A stretch of 64,000 nt of DNA from a bacterium (GCA_030431975.1 JAUIHP010000018.1:62001-126000); one strand, 5' to 3'; shown: positions 8,086 to 18,200, counted from the stretch's first letter. Program-made: numbers and translations. The notes: a model not told the origin generated them from the sequence alone.

Positions 8086-9531
8086 ATGAGTTCAGACACG
8101 CGGGTGCGCTTCGCACCCAGCCCAACCGGCTACCTCCACGTAGGTGGGCTTCGGACCGCCCTCTACAACTACCTCTTCGCCCGAAAACACGGCGGTACAT
8201 TTGTTCTTCGCATCGAGGATACGGACCGCAAGCGTTTCGTCGAAGGCGCCGAGGAAGCCCTCATCGACTCGTTGAGGTGGTGCGGGTTGGACTTCGACGA
8301 GGGGCCGGGAGCACGGGGAGACGAGGACGGTCCTTACGGTCCCTACCGCCAATCGGACCGGCAGGAGCTTTACGTCGCAGCGGCAAACAAGCTGCTGGAG
8401 AGCGGTCACGCCTATCGTTGTTACCGTACCGATGACGAGTTGCAGCAGATTCGCGAGGAGCATCAGGCCAACAAGAGCCCCGGCCGCCTCAAGGTCCGCC
8501 TTCCCGAAGAGGAGTCCGCTCGCCGGGCAGCCGATGGGATGCCCAGCGTCGTGCGTCTGAAGGTTCCGGACGGCGAGACCCTGAGCGTCAACGATCTGGT
8601 TCGGGGCGAGGTCTCCATCTCGAGTGACATCGTCGACGACCAGATTCTGTTGAAGTCGGACGGCTTCCCCACCTATCACCTCGCCAACGTCGTCGACGAC
8701 CACGCGATGAAGATTTCGCACGTCATTCGCGGCGAGGAGTGGCTTCCGTCCATGCCCAAGCATCTGTTGCTCTACCGCGCACTCGGGTACGAGCTGCCGC
8801 AGTTTGCCCATCTGCCTCTTCTGCTCAACTCCGATCGGTCCAAGCTGAGCAAACGCCAGGGTGACGTCGCCGTCGAGGACTACCGCGAGAAGTCGTTCTA
8901 TCCCGAGGCGCTTCTCAACTTCGTCGCCTTCCTCGGATGGAATCCGGGCGACGATCGCGAGATGTTTTCGCTCGATGAGCTCATCGAGGAGTTTTCGCTG
9001 AAGCGCGTCAACAAGTCGGGCGCCATTTTCAATCTCGAGAAACTTTCCTGGTTCAACCAGCAGTATCTCCGCGAGCGTCCCGTCGCCGAGACGATTGGAC
9101 AACTTCGCCCGTTGCTCACCGAGAAAGGCTGGGGAGAGTTCGACGATGCCTATCTCGCGGAGGTCATCGAGCTGATGAAAGAGCGCGTCACGTTTCCCTA
9201 TGAGATTCCAGAGCTCGGTTCGTACTTCTTCGTCGATCCGACCGAGTACGACGAGAAGACGGTGAAGAAGCGCTGGAAGGCCGAAAGCGGAGAGCGCATG
9301 ACACGGCTGGCCGAGCGGCTCGAGGGTGGCAGTTGGAAGGCGGACGACCTCGAAACGGTTTTCAAGGACCAGGCTGAGAAAGAGGAGATCGGAGCGGGCC
9401 AGTTCATTCATCCAACCCGGTTGGCCGTCAGCGGAACCGGCGTCGGCCCGAGTCTCTATCACATGCTCGAGACCCTGGGAGAGGAGCGGTGTCTGCGTCG
9501 AATTCGAAAGGCGACCGAAGTGCTCGGTTAG
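8086..9531 (+). CDS. gltX: Glutamyl-tRNA synthetase
   Basis: Class I aminoacyl-tRNA synthetase that charges tRNA-Glu (and possibly tRNA-Gln in non-discriminating forms). The 481-residue protein has the HIGH-type motif in RFAPSPTGYLHVGG near residue 8, the KMSKS-type motif KLSKRQGD near 255, and a helical anticodon-binding C-terminus. Length is normal. The ATG at 8086 has GGAGG 5 bases upstream. The stop overlaps the convergent gene at 9528 by four bases. No gatCAB genes are in the window, so discrimination cannot be judged. Confidence 0.97.
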   Translation: MSSDTRVRFAPSPTGYLHVGGLRTALYNYLFARKHGGTFVLRIEDTDRKRFVEGAEEALIDSLRWCGLDFDEGPGARGDEDGPYGPYRQSDRQELYVAAANKLLESGHAYRCYRTDDELQQIREEHQANKSPGRLKVRLPEEESARRAADGMPSVVRLKVPDGETLSVNDLVRGEVSISSDIVDDQILLKSDGFPTYHLANVVDDHAMKISHVIRGEEWLPSMPKHLLLYRALGYELPQFAHLPLLLNSDRSKLSKRQGDVAVEDYREKSFYPEALLNFVAFLGWNPGDDREMFSLDELIEEFSLKRVNKSGAIFNLEKLSWFNQQYLRERPVAETIGQLRPLLTEKGWGEFDDAYLAEVIELMKERVTFPYEIPELGSYFFVDPTEYDEKTVKKRWKAESGERMTRLAERLEGGSWKADDLETVFKDQAEKEEIGAGQFIHPTRLAVSGTGVGPSLYHMLETLGEERCLRRIRKATEVLG

Positions 9532-10226
9532 CTCCAGGGATCCGCGAGCAGGCGAAGGACGTTCCACCAGAGGATCGTGATTCCGGCCATTTCCAGAAAC
9601 TCCTCGATCCCCACCTCGAGCAGATAGAGTTCCTCCCGCCCCGGTTGGCGGAGGAATTCGTAGCTCAGCACCTCGAGCCCGACACCACCGCTGCCGGCGA
9701 CCGCCAGTCCGCCCAGAATCCCGACGGTCCATTTTCGTCGGTGTCGGAACAGGTCGAGCAAACTCTGCAAACACACCAGCAGGAAGAGCCCACCCACTCC
9801 GAGATAGATCGGAACCCACAACCCATGCCCCTTCTCGAATCGCGGCATCGACTCGAACTGACGCAGGACCTTTGACGCCTGCTCGTGAATCCCCGCGACC
9901 TCGTCGACGGAAAGGAAGAGCAGAAGCCCCGCCAGCGCGGTGAGAAAGACACGTCCCGTCTGCGGTTGTCCGGTCCTGCGAAGACCGATTCCAATGGTCG
10001 CTGCCGTCGCCAAGATCTGAGCGGAAGAGAACCAGGTCGGAATGTTGGCCTCACCGTCGAGGTCAAAGAAGTACCCGAGCGAGCTGATGGAATGATCCGC
10101 GTAGGAATTGAAGAGATGGAGCGCCAGCAGCACGAACTCGAACAACACGACCGCGAGGAAGAGTTTGACCGCCGTCCGAAAGCGAAGCGGCGTGAAGGTG
10201 ATGCTGACCGCGTCGTTCACAACCAC
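9528..10226 (-). CDS. Polytopic membrane protein of unknown function
   Basis: 232 residues with about six hydrophobic helices and little else. Conserved-looking polar patches inside or next to helices are LSVDEVAGIHEQ and EEFLEMAGITILWW. I do not recognise the family. The GTG start immediately follows the stop codon of the upstream glycosyltransferase with no spacer, so the two are translationally coupled and may share a role in making or moving an envelope glycan (inference). The 3' end overlaps gltX by four bases on the opposite strand. Confidence 0.75.
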   Translation of the reverse strand: MVVNDAVSITFTPLRFRTAVKLFLAVVLFEFVLLALHLFNSYADHSISSLGYFFDLDGEANIPTWFSSAQILATAATIGIGLRRTGQPQTGRVFLTALAGLLLFLSVDEVAGIHEQASKVLRQFESMPRFEKGHGLWVPIYLGVGGLFLLVCLQSLLDLFRHRRKWTVGILGGLAVAGSGGVGLEVLSYEFLRQPGREELYLLEVGIEEFLEMAGITILWWNVLRLLADPWS

Positions 10227-11372
10227 CTACGCAAGTCCTTCCAGGACCCGCTCGACCCTCTTTCGCAACGTGAACCGACTTGCCAGGAGCTTCTGTCCCT
10301 CCCTCCCGATGCGCTCGCGACTCCGTGGACTGGACATCAGCCGCCGCAGGGCAGCCTCCCAGTGATCTGGTTTCTCTGGAGCACACAAAACCGCGCTCCG
10401 GCCGTCCTCGACAATCTCTTCGATCGCCGGCAATCGGGACGCGATGACCGGCTTTCCCGACGCGAGGTACTCAAACATCTTGAGAGGAGACATCCATTGC
10501 GCCGTATCCAGATCCGGACAGCCGTCCACGAACACGGATGTCTCGTATGGCGCAAGCAGCACGTCAAAGGTCTGCTGAACCGACTGAACCTGGGCCGGGG
10601 GGCAGAAGCCGTGGAAGGTCACATTCGGGAGCCGGGAGCGTCGCCGCCAGCGCTCGACATCGTCCTTCGTTCCCCCGACGAGGTGAAACCCCGCCTCCGG
10701 AACTCGGCGCGCGAGTTCCAGGACAAGAGCGATTCCCCGTCCTTCGTAGAGGTGTCCGACGTAGCCCACTCGCAACGAGCCGTCTCGGCCTCCGGGAGGG
10801 AATAGTGGTACCGGTGAAGATGCGGGTGCGGGTGCACGTGTCGGGGACGAGTCGCCCGGCATGTCGTAGCCGTTTGGAACGACGCGAACCAACTCGTCGG
10901 ACGCACCCCTCTGAGTGACGTAGTGTCTCTTCAAGGCCTCGCTCACGACGATGTGCCTGCGCAAGCCCGGCGTGCGTAGCAGCACGGGGTAAGCCCGGGT
11001 TCCTTTGAACCCACGTTCAGGCGTGTGCGACTCGTAGATGACGGGAATCCCGAGCAGGCCGCAGAACGCGCAGGCGGCCAGGGACCGCGAGTAAACAAGG
11101 TCCGGCCGCGTCCTCAGAACCCATGCCGCGGCTCTCCATGCAAACACGCTCTTGCCGGAGCTTCCGCGCCCGTCCAGTTTCAGGATCTCGAACGTCCTTT
11201 CCAAACCGTAGAACAGAAACGGATCTTCCAGCAGTTCTCTCCCCGGAAGGCGACGAACGACGAGCGTCGTCCGGTGGCCCGCCTTGGCGAATCCTCCACA
11301 CATCCGCATCACCTGAATGCTGTTCGCGGCGCGGGACGGGATCACGCTGTCGGCGATGTAGACGAGATTCAT
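10227..11372 (-). CDS. GT4-type glycosyltransferase
   Basis: 381-residue GT-B-fold transferase, probably adding a sugar from a nucleotide-sugar donor to an envelope glycan or glycolipid. The N-terminal half starts MNLVYIADSVIPSRAANSIQ, with a Rossmann strand and acceptor-site loop. The C-terminal half has LRVGYVGHLYEGRGI near residue 205 and the donor-site MSPLKMFEYLASGKPVIASRLPAIEE near 290. I use the ATG at 11372; the open frame extends further, but those residues are Arg/Pro-rich and unlike the family. It is directly followed by the polytopic gene at 10226. Confidence 0.88.
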   Translation of the reverse strand: MNLVYIADSVIPSRAANSIQVMRMCGGFAKAGHRTTLVVRRLPGRELLEDPFLFYGLERTFEILKLDGRGSSGKSVFAWRAAAWVLRTRPDLVYSRSLAACAFCGLLGIPVIYESHTPERGFKGTRAYPVLLRTPGLRRHIVVSEALKRHYVTQRGASDELVRVVPNGYDMPGDSSPTRAPAPASSPVPLFPPGGRDGSLRVGYVGHLYEGRGIALVLELARRVPEAGFHLVGGTKDDVERWRRRSRLPNVTFHGFCPPAQVQSVQQTFDVLLAPYETSVFVDGCPDLDTAQWMSPLKMFEYLASGKPVIASRLPAIEEIVEDGRSAVLCAPEKPDHWEAALRRLMSSPRSRERIGREGQKLLASRFTLRKRVERVLEGLA

Positions 11373-11735
11373 CCGAACCAGCCTGGCTGAGCGGGCTTGT
11401 GGTCCGGGTGTTTGGCCTCCCCGTCGACTCCCGGGAACTTCGCGAGTATCTGTGCGGGCACGGAAACACCTCCTCCATCGTCCGGACAAATCAAGCCAAC
11501 GGTTGTTCTCGGCAGAAGCCCAAGGAAACAGCAGGAATCCCGTCTACCGCGTCTCCCGCACTCGAGCTGGTCCGACTACAGAATCGACGAATGGGGATGA
11601 AGGAAACGCACAGGAAAAGAAGGACGGAGAACCCGAAGCGAGCAAACGTTGCCCGAGGATGACAGGGCCAGCGCCCTCAAACGGGGCCCTTGAACCATCC
11701 TGTTCATTCGACGTTGATACCGCTACCCTGCGGGA
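11373..11735. other. Divergent intergenic region
   Basis: 363 bases between the glycosyltransferase and the App1-type gene. Near its right end GGGCC and GGCCC segments (about 11667-11690) can form a weak hairpin. I see no credible ORF and no recognisable RNA gene. The only clear signal is TACCCT at 11724-11729 for the rightward gene. Confidence 0.5.
11724..11729 (+). promoter_or_regulatory. -10 hexamer of a leaderless App1-type transcript
   Basis: TACCCT ends 6 nt before the ATG at 11736, with no Shine-Dalgarno sequence between. Confidence 0.45.
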
Positions 11736-12977
11736 ATGAATTGGACAGACGACGTGCAATCACTATTGGCTCGATCGCTCTCTCACCTTGACGACGCGGT
11801 CGACCTCGTTTGGGAAAGAGTTGCGGAGCGACTGGGCTGGTACGACCCGCAAACGATCCTCTCCTATCGAGGCTTCGCCGACGAAAACGAGGTCAGAGTG
11901 AGCGGGCGCGTCCTCGCCAACGATGCGGGCGGCGGGCCTCGGGAAGATGACGCCTGGTGGGAGAACCTGGCGGCGACCTACCAACGATTCGCCAGCCGGG
12001 ATGTTTCGAGTGTCCCCGTTGAACTCTCGTACGAAGGAGAAAAGCAAGTCGTCGAGACCAACGAAGAGGGGTTCTACACGGCAACGTTTCCGCGAACTCA
12101 CCGACCGACAACCCGGAACCGGTGGCGCACCGTTCGCGCCCAGGTGACGACCGAGGACGGCGACGAGATCGAGGCGCTGCATGACGTCATCTTTCCGGGA
12201 ACGTCGGGAGACCTTCTCGTGATCAGCGACCTCGATGACACGGTCATCGAGACCGGCGTGACCAGCATGCTTCTCATGGCCCGGCTGACGTTCCTTTCGA
12301 ACGCGAGAACGCGAACTCCGCTTCCGGGAGTCAGCGAACTTTACCGGGCCCTTCGCGACGGGACGACCGCTCCTCCACGCTCGCAGGGATCCGACGCGGC
12401 GGATCGCCCCAAGTCCGTGCCGAGCCGCGGTCAACTGGCCCAGGGCGTTTGCCCCATCTTCTATCTGTCCAACTCCCCGTGGAATCTCTATGACCTGCTG
12501 ACCGACTTTCTGGAGCTGAACCGGATTCCAAAGGGTCCCGTCTTCCTCCAGGACTTCGGTCTGGATTCGGACAAGTTGATCAAGCCTCTCGAGTCCCACA
12601 AGAAGGATCGAATCGCCCAGATTCTGGGTGCGTATCCGAATCACCGTGCCATCCTGATCGGCGACAGCGGCGAGGCAGATCCCAAGACCTATCTGGAAGC
12701 CGCTCGCAGTCACCCGGAGCGTGTTGCCGCGATCTACATTCGCGACGTCGACCCGGGAACCTCGTCCGAGCGCGACGCCCATGTCGCGACGATCGCAGAG
12801 GAAGCGGGTGCGCTGGAGATCCCATTCGTAGCCGGACAGGGCAGCATCGACTTCGCAGAACACGCCGAATCTGCCGGTTGGATTCCTTCGGAGTCGGTGG
12901 AGAAGGTACGAGCTGCGGTCCGCGCGGACCTCGATCGACCTAGCCTGACCGAAGAGACCAATCCCGGTCCAACGTAG
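11736..12977 (+). CDS. App1-type (DUF2183) HAD-like phosphatase
   Basis: 413-residue protein with the catalytic domain named after yeast phosphatidate phosphatase App1. The HAD-like nucleophile motif SDLDDTVIETG is near residue 165, the Ser/Thr motif FYLSNSPWNLYDLL near 240, and the Lys and acidic motifs HKKDRIAQIL and ILIGDSGEADP at 287-310. An N-terminal beta-rich domain (about 25-150) precedes it, and a Pro/Ser-rich insert sits at about 205-235. The bacterial substrate is unknown; phosphatidate is a guess by homology. No signal peptide is seen. It is a single gene with a leaderless-type start, followed 62 bases later by the symporter, which has its own promoter. Confidence 0.85.
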   Translation: MNWTDDVQSLLARSLSHLDDAVDLVWERVAERLGWYDPQTILSYRGFADENEVRVSGRVLANDAGGGPREDDAWWENLAATYQRFASRDVSSVPVELSYEGEKQVVETNEEGFYTATFPRTHRPTTRNRWRTVRAQVTTEDGDEIEALHDVIFPGTSGDLLVISDLDDTVIETGVTSMLLMARLTFLSNARTRTPLPGVSELYRALRDGTTAPPRSQGSDAADRPKSVPSRGQLAQGVCPIFYLSNSPWNLYDLLTDFLELNRIPKGPVFLQDFGLDSDKLIKPLESHKKDRIAQILGAYPNHRAILIGDSGEADPKTYLEAARSHPERVAAIYIRDVDPGTSSERDAHVATIAEEAGALEIPFVAGQGSIDFAEHAESAGWIPSESVEKVRAAVRADLDRPSLTEETNPGPT

Positions 12978-12992
12978 TCGAGCCTCGAACCG

Positions 12993-13032
12993 CGATTTCA
13001 GCCGAGAAAGAAACTGGAATCGAGGCTAAGAT
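12993..13032 (+). promoter_or_regulatory. Leaderless-type promoter, copy B of the shared 40-bp element
   Basis: Matches 1568-1607 at 31 of 40 positions without gaps. The last six bases, TAAGAT, lie 7 nt before the GTG start at 13040. AGCCTCGA (from about 12981) and TCGAGGCT (from about 13020) also form an 8-bp inverted repeat across this region. Confidence 0.55.
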
Positions 13033-13039
13033 TCTCCGC

Positions 13040-14392
13040 GTGCAAACTCTCGACCAAGTTCTTCTCGTTGCCGTCGACCTGGCCTGGGGTTGGCCACTCA
13101 TCATCCTCCTCGTCGGCGGCGGACTGTACCTGTCGCTGCGCGCCGGCTTTCTCCCCCTGACCCGACTGCCCCATGCCTTCGATCTTTTGCGCGGAAAGTT
13201 CGACGACGACCGGGCCCCGGGACAGATCAGCCACTTTCAGGCGCTTTCCACGGCGTTGTCTTCGACGATCGGTCTCGGGAACATCGGGGGCGTCGCCATC
13301 GCCATCACGCAAGGCGGACCCGGAGCGGTCTTTTGGATGTGGGTCACCGCCGGCGTGGGTATGGCGACCAAGTACTTCACCTGCACGTTGGCCGTCATGT
13401 ACCGGGGCGAGGACTCCCAGGGACAACTGCAGGGCGGGCCCATGTACTTCATCGAGCACGGCCTGGGACGAAACTGGCGCGCGCTTTCCATTCTTTTCTC
13501 GATCTGCGGAATGGTCGGCTGCCTCGCCATGTTCCAAACGAATCAGATGGCCGAGATCCTGCGAACTTCCTTCGACGTCCCCAACTGGATCACGGGCGCG
13601 GTTTGCACTGCATTCGTCATCACGATCATCGCGGGAGGACTCCAGCGAATCGCCAAAGTGGCGAGCCGCGTCGTCCCGGCGATGTGTGTGATCTACCTGC
13701 TCTTCGTGCTCACCATCTGCATCAAGAACGCAGCCGCGCTCCCCGGACTCTTCGGTCAGATCATCTCTGATGCATTCACAGGGACGGCCGCTGCGGGCGG
13801 AGCCGCAGGCATCGCGGTCCGGGAAGTCATTCAGACGGGGGTGAAGCGGGCCGCGTTTTCCAACGAGGCCGGAATCGGCACCGCGCCGATGGCTCACGGT
13901 GCGGCGAAGACCCGCGAACCCGTTCGCGAGGGTCTGGTCGCGATGCTCGGCCCATTTATCGACACGATCGTGGTCTGCACGTTGACCGCTCTGACGATTC
14001 TGTCCGTCGGGGACTGGCGAAACGGCGGCGACATCGGGGGTGTTTCGCTCACGGTGGCCGCGTTCGAGTCCCAACTCGGAATCGTCGGCAAGGGAGGGCT
14101 GATTCTCATCGTCCTGCTATTTGGACTGACGACGATGGTCGGCTACAGCTACTACGGACGGAAGTGCTTCAGCTACCTCTTCGGGGCAGAGAACGCCCGC
14201 ATCTACGATGGGATCTACATCGTGATGCTCTTCGCGGGCTCGATCTGGGCGCTCGACATCGTCATCAACCTGCTTGATACGGCCTTCGCCCTGATGGCCT
14301 TCCCGACCATGCTGGCCACGCTCATTCTGGCTCCACGGGTGCTGGCCGCGACGAAGGACTACTTCGAACGCATGAACTCCGGACGCTCCTGA
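13040..14392 (+). CDS. Sodium:alanine/glycine symporter (AGCS family)
   Basis: 450-residue inner-membrane carrier with about eleven helices that should import small neutral amino acids with Na+. Family motifs include TALSSTIGLGNIGGVAIAIT near residue 75, GPGAVFWMW near 95, and FSNEAGIGTAPMAHGAA near 275. The start is GTG at 13040, seven bases after a TAAGAT box and without a ribosome site. It shares its 40-bp promoter element with the TPR-metallopeptidase. A strong bidirectional terminator follows the stop. Confidence 0.94.
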   Translation: MQTLDQVLLVAVDLAWGWPLIILLVGGGLYLSLRAGFLPLTRLPHAFDLLRGKFDDDRAPGQISHFQALSTALSSTIGLGNIGGVAIAITQGGPGAVFWMWVTAGVGMATKYFTCTLAVMYRGEDSQGQLQGGPMYFIEHGLGRNWRALSILFSICGMVGCLAMFQTNQMAEILRTSFDVPNWITGAVCTAFVITIIAGGLQRIAKVASRVVPAMCVIYLLFVLTICIKNAAALPGLFGQIISDAFTGTAAAGGAAGIAVREVIQTGVKRAAFSNEAGIGTAPMAHGAAKTREPVREGLVAMLGPFIDTIVVCTLTALTILSVGDWRNGGDIGGVSLTVAAFESQLGIVGKGGLILIVLLFGLTTMVGYSYYGRKCFSYLFGAENARIYDGIYIVMLFAGSIWALDIVINLLDTAFALMAFPTMLATLILAPRVLAATKDYFERMNSGRS

Positions 14393-14430
14393 GCCGGTCC
14401 GCCCGGGCCCCCCATCCTCAGACCAAAGAA

Positions 14431-14458
14431 AAAGCGGAGGGGCGAACCCCTCCGCTTT
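14431..14458. terminator. Bidirectional intrinsic terminator
   Basis: A perfect 12-bp stem (14431-14442 with 14447-14458), CGAA loop, TTTTTCC tail on the right and TTTTTCTTT on the left. It serves both the symporter and the convergent PPC-like gene. Confidence 0.9.
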
Positions 14459-14490
14459 TTCCATCAGCCTTGTCGATCTACGAACTGAAA

Positions 14491-15045
14491 TTAGTTCGAG
14501 TAGACGGACTTGACGGCACCCCAGCTGGACTCGATCGTCGGAGAGACGTCGCAAGCCTGGGCACAGGAAACGCTGACATCGTGATCAGAACCGTCGGCGA
14601 GACCGTTCCAACCGTCAACGACGGCGTAGTAGGTGCCGGCCGGGACGTTAACGACAACCTGCTCGAAACCGTCGGTACCGAGCGAACCACCGAGGCAGTC
14701 GGCCGGGTCGCAGGAACCGAGGACGAAGAGGTCGAGGTCGTTGTAGGTACCGTGCAGGTACGTGGAGACGACGTCGAGGTCGCCGTCAGCACCCGTACAG
14801 ATCTCGTAAACGGCCTCTTCAGCAAGGTCATAGCTCAGGCCGGTGCAGCCGTAAGCCGCGACAGAACCACCAGCACCGATCGAACCTACAGCGAAATCAC
14901 CGCAGGTGAGGTACGTAGCGCCGGTACAGTCGAGAGCGCCTTCGCCGATACCAGTCGGACCCTGGTGGGCGTCTTCCTTCGGACCAGCAAAGGCGCCGGT
15001 CGCAATGACGGCCACAGCCGCGAGGCTGATAGCAATCTTCTTCAT
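14491..15045 (-). CDS. Small secreted protein with a PPC-like beta-domain
   Basis: 184 residues starting with a clear signal peptide (MKKIAISLAAVAVIATGAFA, cut before GPKE). The rest is Cys-rich (about ten Cys) and ends in a pre-peptidase C-terminal-like beta-sandwich: DLDLFVLGSCDPADC, then VNVPAGTYYAVVDGWNG and DHDVSVSC. The function is unknown; such domains help secretion or surface attachment of proteases, but no protease is attached here. AGGAG lies 8 bases before the ATG. The gene has the best promoter in the window and its own folded leader, so it is probably abundant. Unusually even synonymous codons leave a long open frame on the other strand. Confidence 0.8.
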   Translation of the reverse strand: MKKIAISLAAVAVIATGAFAGPKEDAHQGPTGIGEGALDCTGATYLTCGDFAVGSIGAGGSVAAYGCTGLSYDLAEEAVYEICTGADGDLDVVSTYLHGTYNDLDLFVLGSCDPADCLGGSLGTDGFEQVVVNVPAGTYYAVVDGWNGLADGSDHDVSVSCAQACDVSPTIESSWGAVKSVYSN

Positions 15046-15107
15046 GACGAACTCCTATAGATGTTTGTCTTACCTAGACCTAGATTTAGGCATTTTTTGG
15101 CAGGATC

Positions 15108-15168
15108 CCAATCCCAGACGGGGAAACATGTCCCCCCACCCCGTCAGCGCAAACCGACATGGGATTGG
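15108..15168 (-). promoter_or_regulatory. Structured 5' leader of the PPC-like gene
   Basis: Nested perfect stems: outer 9 bp (15108-15116 with 15160-15168) and inner 7 bp (15117-15123 with 15139-15145). They begin about 6 nt after the predicted transcription start and are followed by an A/T-rich stretch to the ribosome site. No known riboswitch class was recognised. It may stabilise the mRNA or regulate it. Confidence 0.45.
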
Positions 15169-15180
15169 CCGCGCTCCAAG

Positions 15181-15209
15181 ATATTACAGAATTATTCTGC
15201 ATCTTGCAA
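15181..15209 (-). promoter_or_regulatory. Strong promoter with palindromic operator in the spacer
   Basis: Leftward -35 TTGCAA (15204-15209), 17-base spacer, -10 TAATAT (15181-15186). The spacer holds CAGAATAATTCTG (15187-15199), a perfect palindrome around one base, placed where a dimeric repressor or activator would sit. Confidence 0.65.
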
Positions 15210-15288
15210 TAGAACCTTCTAAATCTCGCAGAGGATCCACGTATCTCTGGCTTATCGGGATCCCGCTAAGCCATTCTGCGGAAATCCC

Positions 15289-18200
15289 TTACTTTGAGGG
15301 CAGGCCTTCCAGGAACCTCTGGATGGGAGGAAATCCGGGTTTCAGACGGTCGGCTTCGGATGCGGCTTCCCGTGCCCCGGCAAAATCTTCCTGGACACGA
15401 AGCGCATGGGCCAGACCGAGATGGGCCTCCGCCCACTCGGGGCGAAGCCGAGTCGCGTTGCGGAAGTGCGTTTCCGCCGCAGGTCCGTCCTGACCTTGAA
15501 GCGCCAAGCCCCCGAGGCGGTAGTGAGCCGAAACCTGAGTGTCGTCCTGGGCCACGACCTCGAGAAACAGTTCGCGGGCGCGGGCCGGGTCACCGGCAGC
15601 CAGGCAGGCTTCCCCGAGGCGAAAGCGGCCGGCCGCGTCGGAAGGACGAAGGGCGACGTAGCGTTCGAGGGACTGGACGGCTTCCGACTTCTTTTGCAGG
15701 GCGCTCTGGACCCCGGCCAGGTCTGACCAGGCCTGGGCCAGCGTCGGATCGAGTTCCACGGCCTCGCGTAGGAGCGCCTCGGCCTCGGGCGCCCGACGCA
15801 GACTCAGCAGAACGCTCGCCTTGAGGGCACGAAGCCGTGACGAGTCCGCCTCCAGTGCCAGCGCCCGATCGACGAATGCCAGGGCCTCGGTCGTCCGCCC
15901 CTGATCGCGGACGGCGGCGGCAAGGTTGGACCAACCGACCGCGTCGTCCGGCTGGCGTTGCGTGTATTCGCGGTAGAGTTCCTCGGCGGCGGCAAGATTG
16001 CCGGCCAATCGCGCCTGGTTGGCCGCACTCAGAAGCTGGTTGTCACCACCCCGGCCTTCACGGAGTTCGTTCATCCACGGATCGCGCAGGTTCTTTCGGC
16101 TCGCCTGCGTCGACGCCTCGAGGGCCGCCCGAGCTCCGTCCCGGTCCCCGGACTCACGAAGAGCGAGGCCGAGTTCGTAGTGAGCGCCTCGTGATGAGGC
16201 ATCCGCCGTCACGGCCCTCTTCAGGACTGCAATGGCTTCGGCCACCTGCCCACGGGCTCGAAGGATGCGGCCTTTCGACTCCAGCGCATCCGGGTCCTCC
16301 GGACTCTTTGAGAGGACGACATCGAGAAGGGTTTCCGCGTTTTCGAAGTCCTCCGACTCCCGAAGGTTCTCCGCCAACCGGATCCGCGCGGGGGCGTAGT
16401 CCGGGTCCAGTTCGATGGTCCGTCGCAGGTAGCCGGCACTACGGGAGGACCGACCTTCCTCTTCTTCGATCACGGCCAACAGATAGATGGAACGAAGGTC
16501 GGTCGGACTTCGAAGGACAGCTTGTTCGAGTGCTGTGCGGGCGGAACCCGGGTCGGAGATGTCTGCGTAGAGGGCGAGTCCGTAGTCTTTCCAATAGAGA
16601 GCCGACTCCGGGTTCGCTACCACGGCCTCGTGTGCTCCGCGGACCCGATCCGCGACCGACGAATCCACGGTGCTTAGTTCCGGCAGCGGCGGCGCCTGCG
16701 TCGTGCGCGCCACTCCCGGAAGGTCATCGCCGCCTGGGCTTCCCTCGGAGACGCCGGAGTCCCCGGAGTCCCCAAGGCCGCCCGACGCACCCGATGCGCC
16801 GGCAGCGGCGGACACGTCGGACCAGGAGACAGAATCCAGGTCTCCGGAAGCTCCCTTTCCGTATACGAGAAGATGGTCCTGCTTCAATCCATCGACGACA
16901 AAGACTTCGGATCGACCGTCGCTCCAGCGGACGGAGACCCGGAAGCGGGTTTCTGTTCCGGGAAGCCCGGCAAACAATGCACGTGGTTGGTTGGACGAGG
17001 CGTAACTTCCATCCCGCGAAACCCGCCCGGAGCGGAACGCCCCTTCGGCGACGGCCACGCGGATTTCGGCGCCGATTCCCTCCAGGTTGAAACGCTCGCC
17101 GCGAAGACGAACCGCGAACCAACGAGTCGGCAACGTCGACCCCGGACCGAGAACGTCGTTGCGAAGGACGCGCGGCGGACCGTCCGCGTTCCCGACCACG
17201 ATATCGATGTCTCCGTCCGCGTCCAGGTCGCCGAAGGCGGCTCCCCGACTGACCGCTTCTTCTTTGAGCCAGGGAGCGACCGCGACCGAAAGCTCATAGA
17301 ACCGGGCGCCGCCTTCCCCGACGAAAAACTGATCTCGCTGCTGATAGGGCCAAGGGTTTCGCGAAGCGTCCGAGGACTTGATGACGGCGCCGTTGGCCAC
17401 GAAAAGATCGTCGTCGCCATCGAGATCGGGGTCGAAGAAATACGTTCCGAAACCGGTTAGGGGTTTGGATGGAGAGCCCAGGGAGCGGTCCGTCAGATCT
17501 TCGAACAGGCCGTGACCGTCGTTGATGTAGAGCGTGTTCGTCTCACCGGTCATGTGGGTCATGAAGAGATCCCAGTCCCCGTCCGGCTCGAGGTCCGTCA
17601 GGGTGACTCCCATGCTCGCCTCCGGGTCGCCGGCTGCGTTCAACGCCGCTCCGCTGAGCAGGCCGTCCTCGCGGAAGGTCTCCCCTTCGTTGATCCAGAG
17701 ACTGTTCGGATCACCGTCGTTGGCAACGTAGATGTCCAACCTTTGATCCCCGTCGAGGTCCGCGACGACGACGCCAAGACCGCGTCCGTAGCTGGCGCCG
17801 ATGCCGCTGGACGTCGTGGCGTCGACGAAACCGTTGCCGCCCTGAGCGAACTCACTTCGATAGAAGACGTCAGGAGCGGCCTCGAACGCTTTGGGATTGC
17901 AGTAGTCGGGCTCTCCCGAAGGTGTTTTGCAGGGAACCTGTGCGGCCGGTGACCAGAGACAGTAGTTGGCGACGTAGAGATCGAGGTCGCCGTCCGCATC
18001 GACATCGGCCCAGGCCGCGGAGGTAGACCAGGATTCTCCTTCGAGACCCAGTCTCCCGGCTTCGTTCGTGAAGCGTCCCGTTCCGTCGTTGACCCAGAGT
18101 TCGTTGGCGCCGACGTTGGTCAGGTAGAGATCGAGGTCTCCGTCCGCGTCGAAGTCGGCGACCGCACACCCCTGCCCGTAGGCGTTTCCGGAGATCCCGG

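Noticed and set aside
14470-15060. Long rightward open frame (196 codons) opposite the PPC-like gene
   Set aside because: Its translation is a V/T/G/R-rich low-complexity string with no family signal. It results from even codon use in the leftward gene, which has the signal peptide, promoter and ribosome site.
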